Positions 1 through 11,760 of a DNA stretch of 64,000 bases are shown here, piece by piece. Both the position numbers and the translations under genes were made by a program. The notes under the pieces were generated by a model. It did no database searches. It was not told where the DNA came from and saw only the letters and a program-made list of their open reading frames with translations. The stretch comes from Mytilus trossulus (Eukaryota; Mollusca; Bivalvia; Mytilida; Mytilidae). Within the stretch, counting starts at the first letter, position 1. Each line of letters opens with the position of its first letter. Location: NCBI RefSeq assembly GCF_036588685.1, contig NC_086384.1, forward strand, positions 15,576,195 to 15,640,194, read 5' to 3'.

Positions 1-777
1 AGTGAACAGTCCATCTGTTGATAAATACTGTGAACGTTTTGTGTATATATATCTACCTATGTTGAAAGGCATGCATAGCATCAAATCATTAAAATACAAA
101 TTGTTTAGTCTCTAGGAAATCTTGTAAGATTTCCATTGCTATTTTTTCTAAATAGGTGCAATTTGGGTACTCGGTGCAATTTGGGTACCCTTACGTTACA
201 TTTATAGCTGTATAGCATCTTTCATGTCTTTCATGTAAAGGTTTTATCCTGCAAAAGCTGAAAACCATGAAAACCATGAAAACAGATGACATTAAAAATC
301 AAAACGTTACAAAAATAAGAACTCCAAATAAGTCAATATGGTGAAATAGTCATTGACCTTTGAAAGGAGTTATTGTCCTTGAACATTGTTGGAAGAATGG
401 TCTTTTCATTTTTGATTTTTTTTTTCACTTACATTTGTATTTACTACTACAAAAATGTATGTTAATCTACAAATCTGTCATAATGGCCTAAATTGTCAGC
501 CTTTGAAATATGTCCATGCCTGTAATATAATATATAATATACATGATATAAACATTATATAAAATTGAAATTATTTCCCCAAAATGAAGATTTTTTTGGC
601 ATTTTACATAAAACTATTCAAGTCGGAGAGAAACTTCATGAACTTAATGCTTGTAAAGTTTATATGACAAAAGAGGACATCAAAATGAAATCTAAATGTG
701 CATGAGTATGTAAACATGTTACAGGGACAAATTGTCAGGATTGTTAACCTGATCATGATTAACATTAAAAAATGTGT

Positions 778-960
778 TTTTTTTTATCTCATTATAAAGG
801 AGTGACTGTAATATTTTTTCGCTATGAAGAAATAACATAAACAATTTGGTGCACACTGAATAAAGCGCGTAGCGGGATATTTAACAGTGTGCACCACATT
901 TTTTATGTTATTTCCAATAGACAGAAAAAATATTACACTCATTTCTTATAATTTAATTCT
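778..960. mobile_element. Snap-back MITE-like palindrome
   Basis: Imperfect inverted arms of about 80 bp. The left arm has GAGTGACTGTAATATTTTTTC, AATAACATAAACAATTTGG and TGCACACTG. The right arm has the complements CAGTGTGCACC, TTTATGTTATTTCC and AAAAATATTACACTC. The loop holds GCGCGTAGCGGG. Confidence 0.75.
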
Positions 961-1299
961 AAATTTCATTAATTTTAAACTGTAGAAAACCATGAAAAAA
1001 CGTTGATGACGTCACGATCACATGACTAAATTATGTCTATGGGGTGATAACAAAATAACATCAGCCAATCAGAAGATGCTTTTCATTCAAAATTAAAATT
1101 ATATAACTATAACAGGCATATATATATTCAAGTGTCAAATGACATTTATAAGCAGACATTTTTTATTGCAATATTAAAACGGAAACAATATATATCAAAA
1201 TGGCTCTTGGGAACCTTTTGTTGTTCATAGTCAAGAAGTTGCAATAAAAATTCTTGCACTAATTTCATAATTTATAGGATACATTTGTATATCATAAAT

Positions 1300-2175
1300 A
1301 TATATACTGCACGACCTTAGAAACGCAACACTCATTTTGTTAATTTTTTTTACCAAATCTTTTCTGATTCTCTTACAACTACTTTTCATGCTTATCATGA
1401 TTCTTTCTCCTTACAAAAAAACGAAATCTGACTTACCTGTGGTTATTGAACATACCGAATTTTTGAAGTCACACGAATTTCTTAAAACGAAATTTTGGTC
1501 CCATGAAAGATTGTTTCAGATTTTTTGCTTTGTGAAACAGTTCTTTCAATCCTTTGCCTTACCTACTTTTTTTTTAATGTTGCATCTCTATTTTGCCAAG
1601 TCTGAGAAATAAAAAAACCCAAAGAACTGAATTAGCCCTTAAGCATGTTAAGAATACTGCAAACATGAAATCATAAATGTGCTGCAACCATACCGTATGA
1701 CTTCAGAAACTCGTCCTACTGTCCTTCCGACAACGATACAAGTAGACAAGATTTGTTGCTAGCCATCAATGAACAGATCAACGTTTAGTGACAATGAAAC
1801 ATCAACAGAATTTGATTATGCAACATCATTTGCCAATCATGTTTACGGCCGCAACGTCAACTGCTTACCAAATTGCAGAGTGTCATTAATGTTTCCCATG
1901 AACTGCAATGCCAACGAATTGACTGAAGGAAAACCTGTAAAGCCCTCAAGTTCCAAACGCATAATTGCCAAAACTATTTAATGGGTTGAACAAATGCAAA
2001 ATCAGAAGGTGTAAAACAGAACCCAAAAAATGTCAGACAGAATTTGTTGACCTTTCTGACAATCATTTTGGCGTTAGTGACAGGCAGTCATCGCTTTTGA
2101 CGTTGACACATTTATTCAAAAATAACACAAAAATAATCTAGTGTTGCGTTTTTAAAGTCGTTCAGTATAAATATA
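1300..2175. mobile_element. DNA-transposon-like element with ~30-bp terminal inverted repeats
   Basis: Left end ACTGCACGACCTTAGAAACG... matches the reverse complement of the right end ...CGTTTTTAAAGTCGTTCAGT. Both continue through CGCAACACT. The ends are AT-flanked and the interior is about 870 bp. Interior frames are short and broken, so this is non-autonomous or decayed. A Tc1/mariner-type relative is possible but unproven. Confidence 0.55.
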
Positions 2176-2283
2176 CATGTATAAACATAGTCAAAGAGAG
2201 TATTATCCTAGTTATAAACAAATCATGCAAAATGTTATGTAAAAATATATTCTTAAACCATAAAAAGGTCTGTTTTTTTTCAG

Positions 2284-2433
2284 AGTTGAAAGGGTAAAAT
2301 TTTGTGTAGAAGATTTTATCGATGAATTGTTGATTTTCCTGAGGAGAACTCTACATCCCCATTCTAATGTCACTGAAGGGATGTATTCATCATTATTCAG
2401 ATCATTTGCTACTATGTGTCATCTGAGACCTAG
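2284..2433 (+). CDS. Unidentified gene, exon a (first exon visible)
   Basis: A T-rich tract and CAG end at 2283. The frame then runs 50 codons from the third base of a split codon and ends CCT-AG at a perfect donor GTAAGT at 2434. The peptide opens VERVKFCVEDFIDELL and ends CHLRPR. The remaining two bases join exactly to the G that opens the exon at 4982 (AG+G = Arg), which supports direct splicing. The last 23 bases of this exon plus 7 intron bases form the unit of the following minisatellite. Confidence 0.75.
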
Positions 2434-5400
2434 GTAAGTTACTATGTGTCATCTGAGACCTAGGTAAGCTACTATATGTCATCTGAGACCTAGGTAAGTT
2501 ACTATGTGTCATCTGAGACCTAGGTAAGTTACTATGTGTCATGTGAGACCTAGATAAGTTACTATGTGTCATCTGAGACCTAGATAAGTTACTATGTGTC
2601 ATCTGAGACCTATGTAAGTTACTTGAATGAATATAATCAACACAAGTTAACCAGGCAGATATATATGCCATATCGGCTCATTGTTGAAGACTGTACTTTA
2701 ACCTATAGTTGTTTATTTTTGAGTCAATTGGTCTTTTGTGAAGTGTTGTCTCATTTGCATTCATATCACATCTTCTTTCTTATGTGTATATACATGTAAC
2801 AACACCTTTGTTTAAGGTGGCTCGAGGGTATAAAATTTCAGAAAAAAAACCCACTTTTTTTTTACATTATAAATTTTTATTTATTACCTTTTGTAATTGT
2901 TACTTTATCATATGGTACAAAAATCATTTAAAAAAATCAATTCGTGTTTACCCCAGATTACTTTTAAAATGTAGAAATCATTGAAAAAGACTCCAAATTA
3001 TCTGCCTTTGGTGCAAAAATGCCATTTTTTGGCATTAAATATTGAAATATCTTTTTTACTCATCGGTAACCTAAATTTTTTATCATAATTTTCAAATAAG
3101 CTGTACTTAAACCAAAATATAGTAAACATTGAGCGATTTCTGTAATTAAGTTCTTTTTGTATTGTGATATTTCCCCTATTTCTCCTATTAGTTCAATAGA
3201 AAAAAGGTACCTTTACAAATATGTATGCTTCTTTCGAAGGCATATTGTGAACTAAATGAACAGTGACCCCATTCTTTTATTTTATTTTTCTATTAAGTAT
3301 ATTAAAATAAGGTTCATTTATAGAAAAACATAGCGAAAACCTATATTAGATACAAAATTTGATTTAGACCCGCAAGCCACTTAAGGTGGAAAACAAAATG
3401 GCAAAGAATAAAGAAAGTTCTGCATACTGTGGTTTAGAGTCAAAATGTGAAGTACATGTAATACTTTTCTGTGTTAATTTTGCATAGTCATGTTTGTCAG
3501 TCAGGGGTACTACTTGTACAAGTATTTTTATTATTTACTTGAAGTAAAAAAAAAAAACACATAAGTTAATTATTATGTTTTAAATAATCTCCCCTTAATT
3601 TTCTCAAAATTTTACATGCATAAGTGATTTTTTCTTACAATCCCACAAACATTCTCAAGATTTGAGATGTAAAATCATGCCTTTAATGATTTTTCCCATG
3701 TTATCTTATAATTTTTGATGAGAGTTCAATGTTTCATCTCATTAGTTCAACAAAGAAACTGATTGCGTGAAGGACTTAAAGGGGCACTAGCTACCAGATA
3801 TATAAAAATCTAAAGTTTGATTTTTTTCTGTTCAATCAATAATGAAAGTGAAATAGTGAAATAACAATTTGCTTTTTGCAGCCAAAAAGGTTCAATTTTG
3901 TCAAATTACACTAAGAAACATTGATAATTAGTACTTCACTTGCAAGTGAATGAGTCGACTACTTTAAATCCTAGCTAGAGATTGACAACGCATGCATTGT
4001 ACGTGTACTGGTTATTTAAAGTAAAAGAATGTCAACAATGTAAGTGAAACTACGGTAAATGATTTGATTACTAATTCGATGCACATAAAATCATTTTTAT
4101 ACGGTTAAAAACAATGAGAAACATCTATTTTTAATCTAACAGACCTATAAAAATCCAAGTGCACGTGTTGGTTTAATCTATTCATATCTTTATTTATGTT
4201 TACATTGCCATTACTTTATGGTCATCTGAGGTCAAATTGATAGTTAATTAGATGGTGTCTGGACTAAAATACACACGAAACGAACCTATATATTATCTAC
4301 CTCATTCTCTGTAAACTGTTTATTTTAGACTTTTGATAGTTTAAATAAATGTTTTACATTGTTATAAATCAAATATGAAAATTTGAGTCAAATCGGTGAC
4401 CATGAATTGACAGCTAGTGCCCATTTAAGTGCAAGGCCTTCAAAAATTGCTCCTTGGGGGCTTGTAAATAAGCAGTCTTCTGAAGATAACAGACAAATGG
4501 GATTTTCATTGTCCATGAAATTACACTATAATGATAAGTAAAGACATTTACAAAGGGCAGACAATTTAAAATTCTATTAGAGCAATAAAATCCTAAGAAT
4601 TCAAGATAAGAAGATACATGTAGGATGACTTTTTTTACTGACATAAGTAAAATAATCTGAATGTATTAGGGACATAACTTAAGCTATTTTTTTTTTACCT
4701 ATACACATGATACAAGTAAACAAAATTCAAATTATGCATATATTTCATTGGCGGATCCAGAAATTTACATTAGAGGGTCCACTGACTGCCTAAGAGGTGG
4801 CCACTCCAGTCCTGCTTCAGTGATTCCCTACTTTAACAACCAAATTTTTCCCTGAAAAGGGGGGAGCCTCCTGAAAACCCCTCTAAATCTCCCTCTGTGG
4901 TTAGATATCTAGTGAGTAATTCAGATAAAAAAAAATAGATATCAACAAGATCAAGTAACTGTAAATCTACTTGTATTTCAGGAATGGTGATGAATACCTG
5001 TCATGTTTTAAAGGCTTAATGGGTGTAAACGTTAGCTCTAAGCCTGATTACCGTTTATGTACAAGACATATGTCTAATGTAGAAGATAAAGATCCTTATA
5101 CTGTGGTATCAGTTGTTAAGGTATGTTAAAGGTTTAATGGGTGTAGACCTTAGCTCTAAGCCTGATTACCGTTTATGTACAAGACATATGTCTAATGTAG
5201 AAGATAAAGATCCTTATACTGTGGTATCAGTTGTTAAGGTATGTTAAAGGTTTAATGAGTGTAGACGTTAACTCTAAGCCTGATTACCGTTTATGTACAA
5301 GACATATGTCTAATGTAGAAAATAAAGATCCTTATACTGTGGTATCAGTTGTTAAGGTATGTTAAAGGTTTAATGAGTGTAGACGTTAGCTCTAAGCCTG

Positions 5401-8400
5401 ATTACCGTTTATGTACAAGACATATGTCTAATGTAGAAGATAAAGATCCTTATACTGTGGTATCAGTTGTTAAGGTATGTTAAAGGTTTAATGAGTGTAG
5501 ACGTTAACTCTAAGCCTGATTACCGTTTATGTACAAGACATATCTCTAATGTAGAAGATAAAGATCCTTATACTGTGGTATCAGTTGTTAAGGTATGTTA
5601 AAGGTTTAATGAGTGTAGACGTTAGCTCTAAGCCTGATTACCGTTTATGTACAAGACATATGTCTAATGTAGAAGATAAAGATCCTTATACTGTGGTATC
5701 AGTTGTTAAGGTATGTTAAAGGTTTAATGGGTGAAGACGTTAGCTCTAAGCCTGATTACCTTTTATGTACAAGACATATGTCTAATGTAGAAGATAAAGA
5801 TCCTTATACTGTGGTATCAGTTGTTAAGGTATGTTAAAGGTTTACTGAGTGTAGACGTTAGCTCTAAGCCTGATAACCGTTTATGTACAAGATATATGTC
5901 TAATGTAGAAGATAAAGATCCTTATACTGTAGTATCAGTTGTTAAGGTATGTTAAAGGTTTAATGAGTGTAGACGTTAGCTCTAAGCCTGATTACCGTTT
6001 ATGTACAAGACATATGTCTAATGTAGAAGATTAAGATCCTTATACTGTGGTATCAGTTGTTAAGGTATGTTAAAGGTTTAATGGGTGTAGACGTTAGCTC
6101 TAAGCCTGATTTCCGTTTATGTACAAGACATATGTCTAATGTAGAAGATAAAGATCCTTATACTGTGGTATCAGTTGTTAAGGTATGTTAAAGGTTTAAT
6201 GAGTGTAGACGTTAGCTCTAAGCCTGATTACCGTTTATGTACAAGATATATGTCTAATGTAGAAGATAAAGATCCTTATACTGTAGTATCAGTTGTTAAG
6301 GTATGTTTATATGGAATATTAATGGGCAAAAGCCAGAGAATACCAAGAGGATATATTGATCTAGATCTATATTCAAAATAATAAGTAAAAGGAAATTTAA
6401 CATTACAATGGCAAAACAAGACAATTAACTTAAAATTGAGAACAAAGAACCCCATCAAAAACCAGGTTTATCTTGGGCCCTATGGTTTGAAATGATAAGC
6501 AGATCCTGCTCCACATTTACACCTGTATCATAGTGACAGTATTCAAGTGTTTTTTAAGATAAGATTATTTGAGTAGACATTTTCTGTCAGTCTCTCCTCA
6601 ATAGCTATTAGCCAAAAGTACATTTTACAAATAATTCAAAGGTTCTCTTCTTGTTTTTTTCTGGACATTAATTAAAAAAACCCATCATCAATGAGGAGAA
6701 AAAACCTACTATATAGTGGTCTACAACTGCCTTAACATAAAAAAAATAAAAACGTAAAAAATGTTTAACAATTCATTTGAGAAAACAAATATCCTTATGT
6801 ATAATAATTTTTGTTATTAAGAACAAATATGTCAGTAAAGAACCAGCTACATGTAAAACCACTTAATATAATGCAATTCTAATATGACGACCTATCCACC
6901 AGTATAAGTATAATAAATCTACCTTTAACGCAAACGCAGTAATACACAAAAACGACGACTGTTCCACTCTACAACCAACTTATTTATACTGCCAGATAAT
7001 CTCAATTTTCAACGTAAAAATCCCCAGTTTATAGAGGCCAAGATTCAGATACAAAATATTTATCTCTATTCTACAGCAAAATAAACAAATCAGTGCATTT
7101 CAATTTATTATTCATGGTAAAATTTCATGAAACGAAAATTCCTTGAAATGATGTTCTTGTCTTGGCAACAAAACAAGGTAACGTCACAAGTAGATTTTCG
7201 TAAACATATTAAATACAGGGCGTTCTAAAGCTTTTTGTACGCCTCAAAACAAACAAATTTACATTGGAAGAAAATATATAAGTGAAAAATGCGATTGAAA
7301 AAAAAACCCCAGTGAATTATATAATATTACTTATATTATCAAAATTGGGTAAAGAGGAACAGCTAAAACAGTATCGTACGATAGGGCTTTCACGTATAAC
7401 AAAATTACGGAAATTGTCCTATAAGAATCAAAATAATTCATGGCAGCCGTAGATTTGTTTTCATTTAAACACGGGTCTGGCATTTATATTTGTATTTTAC
7501 CCCTCACTAACGCTCAGGGTAAAAAAAATGGATTATAAATGCCCAACCCATGGTTAAATGAAAACAAATCTCTGGCTGCCATGAATTATTTCTTAAATAT
7601 TGAACTAGGGACATGCACATAAAGAATGTGGTGGGATTAAACATGTTTGCTGTTGCCAAACCCTCCTCTAACCTGGGACAGATGTGGAACAGTACAAACT
7701 ATAAACTCAGTTAAAAAGACTGAGCTCAGCAAATTGATACAAGGCTTGATTGATACAAAATACAACTTAACAAAAATATAGAACAGACTGTCATGACTGT
7801 CTTAAAGTCTAACTCCTTTGATTTTACAGGATGTTTGTATGTTTATTAGACTGTCATGACTGTCTAATAGTCTAACTCCTTTGATTTACAGAATATTTGT
7901 ATGTTTATATCAAAGATTTGCATATTTATAGGTGATATATTCAATATTTAAGTTACATTTTCAGTTGGAAAAAACAGATATCGATGATGAAAATAAACTG
8001 TTCAGAAAAAGGCATAAACAATCTGGTAACAGGTGTAGCTCTAGTTCAGAAGATGAACCATTAAGAAAAAAGACCAAAAGATTTGTCAAAATGGGAAGCT
8101 CTAGTTCAATGAGTTCTGAAGATGAAAGTAGAAGTTTGAAGTCTGCACTTGAACTTGATTTAGGTTCTGCTGTTTTAGGACAACATGCTGGTCAACTTCT
8201 TCTGGATATACCAAAAATGCAATACACAACAATCAAGATACCGGGAATGATAGTCAAAGATACAAAGGTAAAAATAACTTGTAGAGCACTATTTTGCTCA
8301 TTTTCACCCCTCCCCCTCCTCCTCCCCCAAAAAAAGATAATTCATATAACCCCTCTCCAAACCTTTTTTTTGCAAAAAGTTCAAAACCTGACATTTCTTT

Positions 8401-9771
8401 TCACATATTTTACAAGTAGTGTAAGGGAGGTAAATCAAAACATAGACAAAATTGTATATTAAATGTAATTGGACTACCTCCCTTTCACTGCTTTTAAATT
8501 GTCTTATTTGTCCATTTACCAGGAAAACCTAGTTTCCCTCTCCTTTTTTACCCTAATTTCAAATTTGTTTAAAAGCAATATTCAAACAAGGTCAATCCTA
8601 ACCATCCGTTTGTGGTATGGAAACTTGTGGTATAATTTTAGAGAGATTCATACACTTCAGCACAAATTATTGTCTAGAAAATACAAAAATGCTTATTTGG
8701 GCCCCTAATTCCTAAACTGTTAAGACCATAACCCACAAAATTAATCCCAACCTTCCTTAAGTGGTATTGAACCTTCTGGTAAAAGTTAAAGAGATCCATT
8801 TACTCATGTTACTTAAACTGAAGTTATTGTCTGGAACCTAAATGCGTCTTTGGGCGATGACACAGACAACGAAGACAACATGATAGCATTATACGACCCA
8901 AAAATATTTTTGTGGTTGTATCAAACCAGCAGTATGATCCCGACCAAAAAGGGGGGGAAGATCTCAGGTGTATTTGAAAGTTAGCAGATCCACTTTACAT
9001 ATGACACCCATCATGTTGGTCATAACAATTTTGGTAAATACTATATATAATGAACTAATTATCTTGTTTAAACCATGAAATTGCTCAACCATGAACTATT
9101 TTTTGCTCACCATGCTTCAACACTAAGGTGTAATATCTTTAAAAAATGTATTTTCATAGATTTTTTTTTAGATTTTAAAGCAAACCAAACTACCTGCTAA
9201 ACAATTCCTCAGGAAATTTGTAGGGAAAATATCTTCAGGGTAGAAGTAGAATGATAACTTTTCATGAACAGATATATTTTTGAGTAGAATTATATATACT
9301 AGAAAGTACTCTGACTTATTTTTATTTTTGATTGGGGTTTCCCAAACCAAAGCATGGACTTTGTCATTTCTACTTATCTGCTCTTGACATCAAAGTGAAA
9401 CATAAGTCGAGAGAATTATTTTATATTTCTAAACATAATCTGTGCACTCCTTAGGTTTTGTCAATCTGTTAAACTTTGTTACTTAGATCAGAAGCAAGGG
9501 AGGTAATCATGTTTTTGTATTGAAAAAATAATTTATCTTATTTTTTTTTCAGGTTTATTTTACCTTGCTGGATATGTCTGGTGACCATTATTACAAACTA
9601 TGTAAACGAATGACATTGGATAAAGATAGAGATGTGGCAACAATCCATTATTCCAAACCATTAGATATTCTTATTGAAGAGGAACGGAACATCTTGATTG
9701 AAAGTTTTATGAGGCTTAACAACATTGATACTGAACTACCCCATGCGATTGACAAAAGTAAAATATTTTGA
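2284..9771 (+). CDS. Unidentified gene, 3' part (four exons, ~269 residues to stop)
   Basis: Four exons join without a frame break: 2284-2433, 4982-5120, 7965-8267 and 9553-9771. The first starts inside a codon, so the 5' end lies upstream or outside the window. The joined product has an N-terminal acidic/hydrophobic stretch rich in Leu and Phe, then a Cys-containing segment. Next comes a low-complexity Ser/Asp/Glu/Lys linker with basic clusters (RKKTKR) that could be a nuclear localisation signal, and finally a C-terminal region ending DKSKIF. No signal peptide, membrane segment or domain that I recognise. The Ser-rich acidic patches look like casein-kinase-2 targets, and a nuclear protein is a reasonable guess. 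I cannot name the family. The coding call rests on phase consistency, good splice sites and uninterrupted frames. Confidence 0.72.
2411..2620 (+). repeat. 30-bp minisatellite duplicating an exon end and its splice donor (7 units)
   Basis: Seven tandem units of about 30 bp. Each is the last 23 exon bases plus GTAAGTT of the intron. Units 1, 3, 4 and 7 keep GTAAGT, unit 2 has GTAAGC, and units 5 and 6 have ATAAGT and cannot be donors. Reading past the first donor meets TAA at once, so use of later donors would truncate the protein. Confidence 0.95.
2621..4981. other. Intron between exons a and b
   Basis: AT-rich. Contains a minus-strand fragment of family A (about 2720-2785) and a dispersed-repeat-like tract at about 4750-4915 (GCGGATCCAGAAATTT followed by C-rich sequence). 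No coding exon is supported. Confidence 0.55.
4982..5120 (+). CDS. Unidentified gene, exon b
   Basis: Acceptor TATTTCAG ends at 4981. The reading frame is G + NGDEYLSCFKGL... ending PYTVVSVVK at donor AAG|GTATGT (5121). Length 139 bp; incoming phase fits exon a and outgoing phase 0 fits exon c. Its 3' 118 bp is amplified directly downstream. Confidence 0.75.
5003..6300 (+). repeat. 118-bp tandem array derived from exon b (11 units, splice donor in each)
   Basis: Eleven units of exactly 118 bp: the GTATGTT donor words fall at 5121, 5239, 5357 and onward to 6301. Unit 1 is the functional exon; units 2-11 are near-identical copies with scattered substitutions. Every junction keeps AAG|GTATGT. 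118 is not a multiple of 3, and the units lack a pyrimidine-rich acceptor, so they cannot act as tandem in-frame exons. They are more likely intronic decoy donors or alternative 3' exon ends. Some units carry stops within the exon frame, for example a GATTAA in unit 9. Confidence 0.97.
6301..7964 (+). other. Intron between exons b and c
   Basis: No coding signal. Contains a diverged copy of interspersed family E (about 6440-6540), AT-rich sequence, a snap-back element (7434-7592) and a short tandem duplication of a TTTACAG-containing ~65-bp segment (about 7786-7907) just before the exon c acceptor. Confidence 0.6.
7434..7592. mobile_element. Snap-back (fold-back) MITE-like element
   Basis: Left arm AATAATTCATGGCAGCC... 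and right arm ...GGCTGCCATGAATTATT are inverted copies. They continue inward through GATTTGTTTTCATTTAA and its complement to a small loop with TTACCC...GGGTAA. A similar fragment (ATGGCTTCCATAAATTATTT) occurs near 57110, so it is dispersed. Confidence 0.75.
7965..8267 (+). CDS. Unidentified gene, exon c (Ser/acidic/basic linker)
   Basis: Acceptor ATTTTCAG ends at 7964. The 101 codons are in phase 0 from LEKTDIDDENKLF to IVKDTK, and the donor AAG|GTAAAA follows. The middle is compositionally biased: SSSSEDE, LRKKTKR and SSSSMSSEDES. This looks like a phosphorylatable nuclear linker with a basic localisation-like cluster (inference). The C-terminal third looks folded, with LDLGSAVLGQHAGQLLLDIP. 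Confidence 0.78.
8268..9552 (+). other. Intron between exons c and d
   Basis: AT-rich, with C-rich and T-rich tracts. Contains a diverged copy of repeat family E near 8935-9060 (GATCTCAGG ... ACACCCATCATGTTG). Nothing coding is supported. Confidence 0.55.
9553..9771 (+). CDS. Unidentified gene, terminal exon d
   Basis: A long T tract and CAG end at 9552. The phase-0 frame VYFTLLDMSGDHYYKLC... runs 72 codons to TGA at 9769-9771 and ends AIDKSKIF. A possible ATTAAA signal lies at about 9925. No internal start is needed because the frame is open from the acceptor. Confidence 0.75.
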   Translation, partial: VYFTLLDMSGDHYYKLCKRMTLDKDRDVATIHYSKPLDILIEEERNILIESFMRLNNIDTELPHAIDKSKIF

Positions 9772-10296
9772 AATGAGACAATTTGCTCGGTTGTCAGACT
9801 TCAAAGACATACATGCCCCAACATTTTGGACACCAAATTACCTGAACATAGGGTAGGTGCATGGTTGCCATGGAAACTATATTAGCTTGATTTAATGTTG
9901 ACATATTTACTTTGTTGAATGAAGATTAAATGAAAAATAACTCATGACACACAATTTTAATATATCCGCCACCACACAAAGTCCATTGTGAATATTTAGT
10001 TACAATATTAATTTTTAACAGTTGCAGTGTTTTTATTGCATCCACTGTCCATCATAAATTTTTATTTTCTTATGATTACATTAGATGTATGTTTCATTAT
10101 AATACGTTATTCTGATTGGCTAAACTGCAATCTTGCATTATTCCTTAATCAAGTACTGCATTACACAATAAAATTGAGATTCATGATGAAACAAGGTCCA
10201 ACAACAAAGTGCAATGGTAAATTAAATAAAAACTTGATAAAAATCGTGTTTTCATGATCCTAGCTAAAAAATGTAATTATGTTAGTATTGAATGTT

Positions 10297-10427
10297 TCTT
10301 TTTGTAACTTCATATGGTTGTAAAAGCGTTGACCGTGCTCACATTTTTAGAATGAAGCACTTCTGTGCTTCCTACAAATTGTACTTCAGTCAATGCTTTT
10401 ACACCCCAATAAAGTTACAAAAAGAAG
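10297..10427. mobile_element. Snap-back MITE-like element
   Basis: Left arm TTCTTTTTGTAAC...TTGTAAAAGCGTTGAC pairs with the right arm GTCAATGCTTTTACA...GTTACAAAAAG. The loop is itself palindromic (GAAGCACTTCTGTGCTTC). Confidence 0.75.
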
Positions 10428-10537
10428 GATTTAATTCTTAATTGAAACCATTTGACCAATTTCAACCAAACTTGACTTGCATGATCTTAATGGTATCTTT
10501 GTATTTAAGTTGTGTTTTTTGTGATCTTATACATGTA

Positions 10538-10760
10538 TATAAGATGTGGTATGAGTGTCATTTAGACAACTCTCCATCCAAGTCACAATGTATAAAAAAT
10601 TACAATTATACTATTTTAAAATATGGCCTTCAACACAGACTATTGGCTAACTCGGAACTGCAAGCTATACAGGGTCCCATAATGACCAATGTAAAACAAT
10701 TCAAACTGAAAAAATAAAGGTCTAATCTGTATAAAAAAACCAAAAACACATATGAACCAT
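10538..10760 (+). repeat. Interspersed repeat family A, copy
   Basis: Begins AGATGTGGTATGAGTGTCAT; continues ACAACTCTCCATCCAAG, a GGCCTTCAA word and a purine-rich tail. Closely matches 11545-11760 and 44273-44470. SINE-like in size and dispersion; class not determined. Confidence 0.8.
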
Positions 10761-11064
10761 ACCAACAAACGACAACAGCTGAAAACAGGTACTTGGCTTA
10801 GAACTGGTGAATTGGAGCAGGTTAAAACATTCAACCATGCACAACCTTCAACTTACCCTGAAACAGTAGTGTAACATTACAACATAAAGAGACCCAATAC
10901 AAACTATCAATTGAAATGCCAATTTACCAAAATAACACATCTGTCAGAAACTCAACAGTAGCAAAAGTTATACTGAAGGAAATATACAGTCAGGCAGTTC
11001 AGCTATACATGTAAACCTTTCTGCTGTTTAAAGTTGTTTGTCTAATGAGCACATACATACATAT

Positions 11065-11380
11065 ATAGATATAGGAAAAGAGGGACAAAATATACCAAAG
11101 GGACAGTCAAATTCATAAATCTAAAACAAACTGACAACGCAATGGTTAAAAATGAAAAAAGACCAACAGAAAAACAATAGTACACATGGTTCAACATAGA
11201 AAACTAAAGAATAAACAACTCGAACCCCACCAAAAACTAGGGGTGATCTCAGGTGCTCCGGAAGGGTAAGCAGATCCTGCTCCACATGTGGCACCCGTCG
11301 TGTTGCTTATGTGATTACAAATCCGGTAAATAGTCTTAATTCGGTAGGTCACATTCATGAAAGGGGATTGTAGTTACGAC
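11065..11380 (+). repeat. Interspersed repeat family E, copy
   Basis: Begins with GAGGGACAAAATATACCAAA and GGGACAGTCAAATTCATAAA, then ACCCCACCAAAAACTAGGGG and GCAGATCCTGCTCCACATGT. The reverse complement recurs at 30255-30560 and fragments occur elsewhere. Confidence 0.8.
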
Positions 11381-11545
11381 GTAAGGAACATATCCGATAT
11401 CATTTGTGAAACGGTTATTTCATAACGGTCAACCATCTCGTGATGGCGCCCGTAAAATTTACGAAGGGATGATTTTAACTTCACCATTTGGAACTCTTGG
11501 TTTAATAGCTTCCTTGTGAGCAGTAACCCTCTATCAAGAAAATGT
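11340..11545 (+). repeat. Interspersed repeat family F, copy
   Basis: Contains TTCATGAAAGGGGATTGTAG, GTAAAATTTACGAAGGGATG and CTTGGTTTAATAGCTTCCTT. Matches 15890-16025 (partial) and the reverse complement of 29400-29600. It abuts family E on one side and family A on the other, so E-F-A may be one composite unit here. Confidence 0.75.
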
Positions 11546-11760
11546 GGTGTGAGTGCCAATGAGACTCTCCATCCAAATAACAATTTATAAAAGCAAACCA
11601 TTATATGTAATGGTACGGCCTTCAACTTGGAGCCTTGGCTCACACTAAACAAAAAGCTATTAAGGGCCCCAAAATTAATAGTGTAAAACCATTCAAACGA
11701 GAAAACCAACGGTCTATATAAAATCTATATAAAAAACGAGAAACGAGAAACACATATAAA
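11545..11760 (+). repeat. Interspersed repeat family A, copy
   Basis: GTGTGAGTGCCAATGAGACT, CTCCATCCAAATAACAATTT, GGTACGGCCTTCAACTTGGA, then AAACCATTCAAACGAGAAAA. Same order as the copy at 10538. Confidence 0.8.

Larger units (their letters stand above)
1..2283. other. Non-coding, upstream of or intronic to the first gene
   Basis: AT-rich sequence with a snap-back element (778-960) and an inverted-repeat element (about 1300-2175). The only open frames are short and lack splice context or biased composition. Probably intron of the unidentified gene, since its first visible exon begins inside a codon. Confidence 0.5.

Noticed and set aside
2411-2620. CRISPR-like array
   Set aside because: Direct head-to-tail units without unique spacers in a eukaryotic gene; a minisatellite.
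5121-6300. Ten extra tandem coding exons
   Set aside because: 118 bp is not a multiple of 3, units lack pyrimidine-rich acceptors, and some carry in-frame stops.
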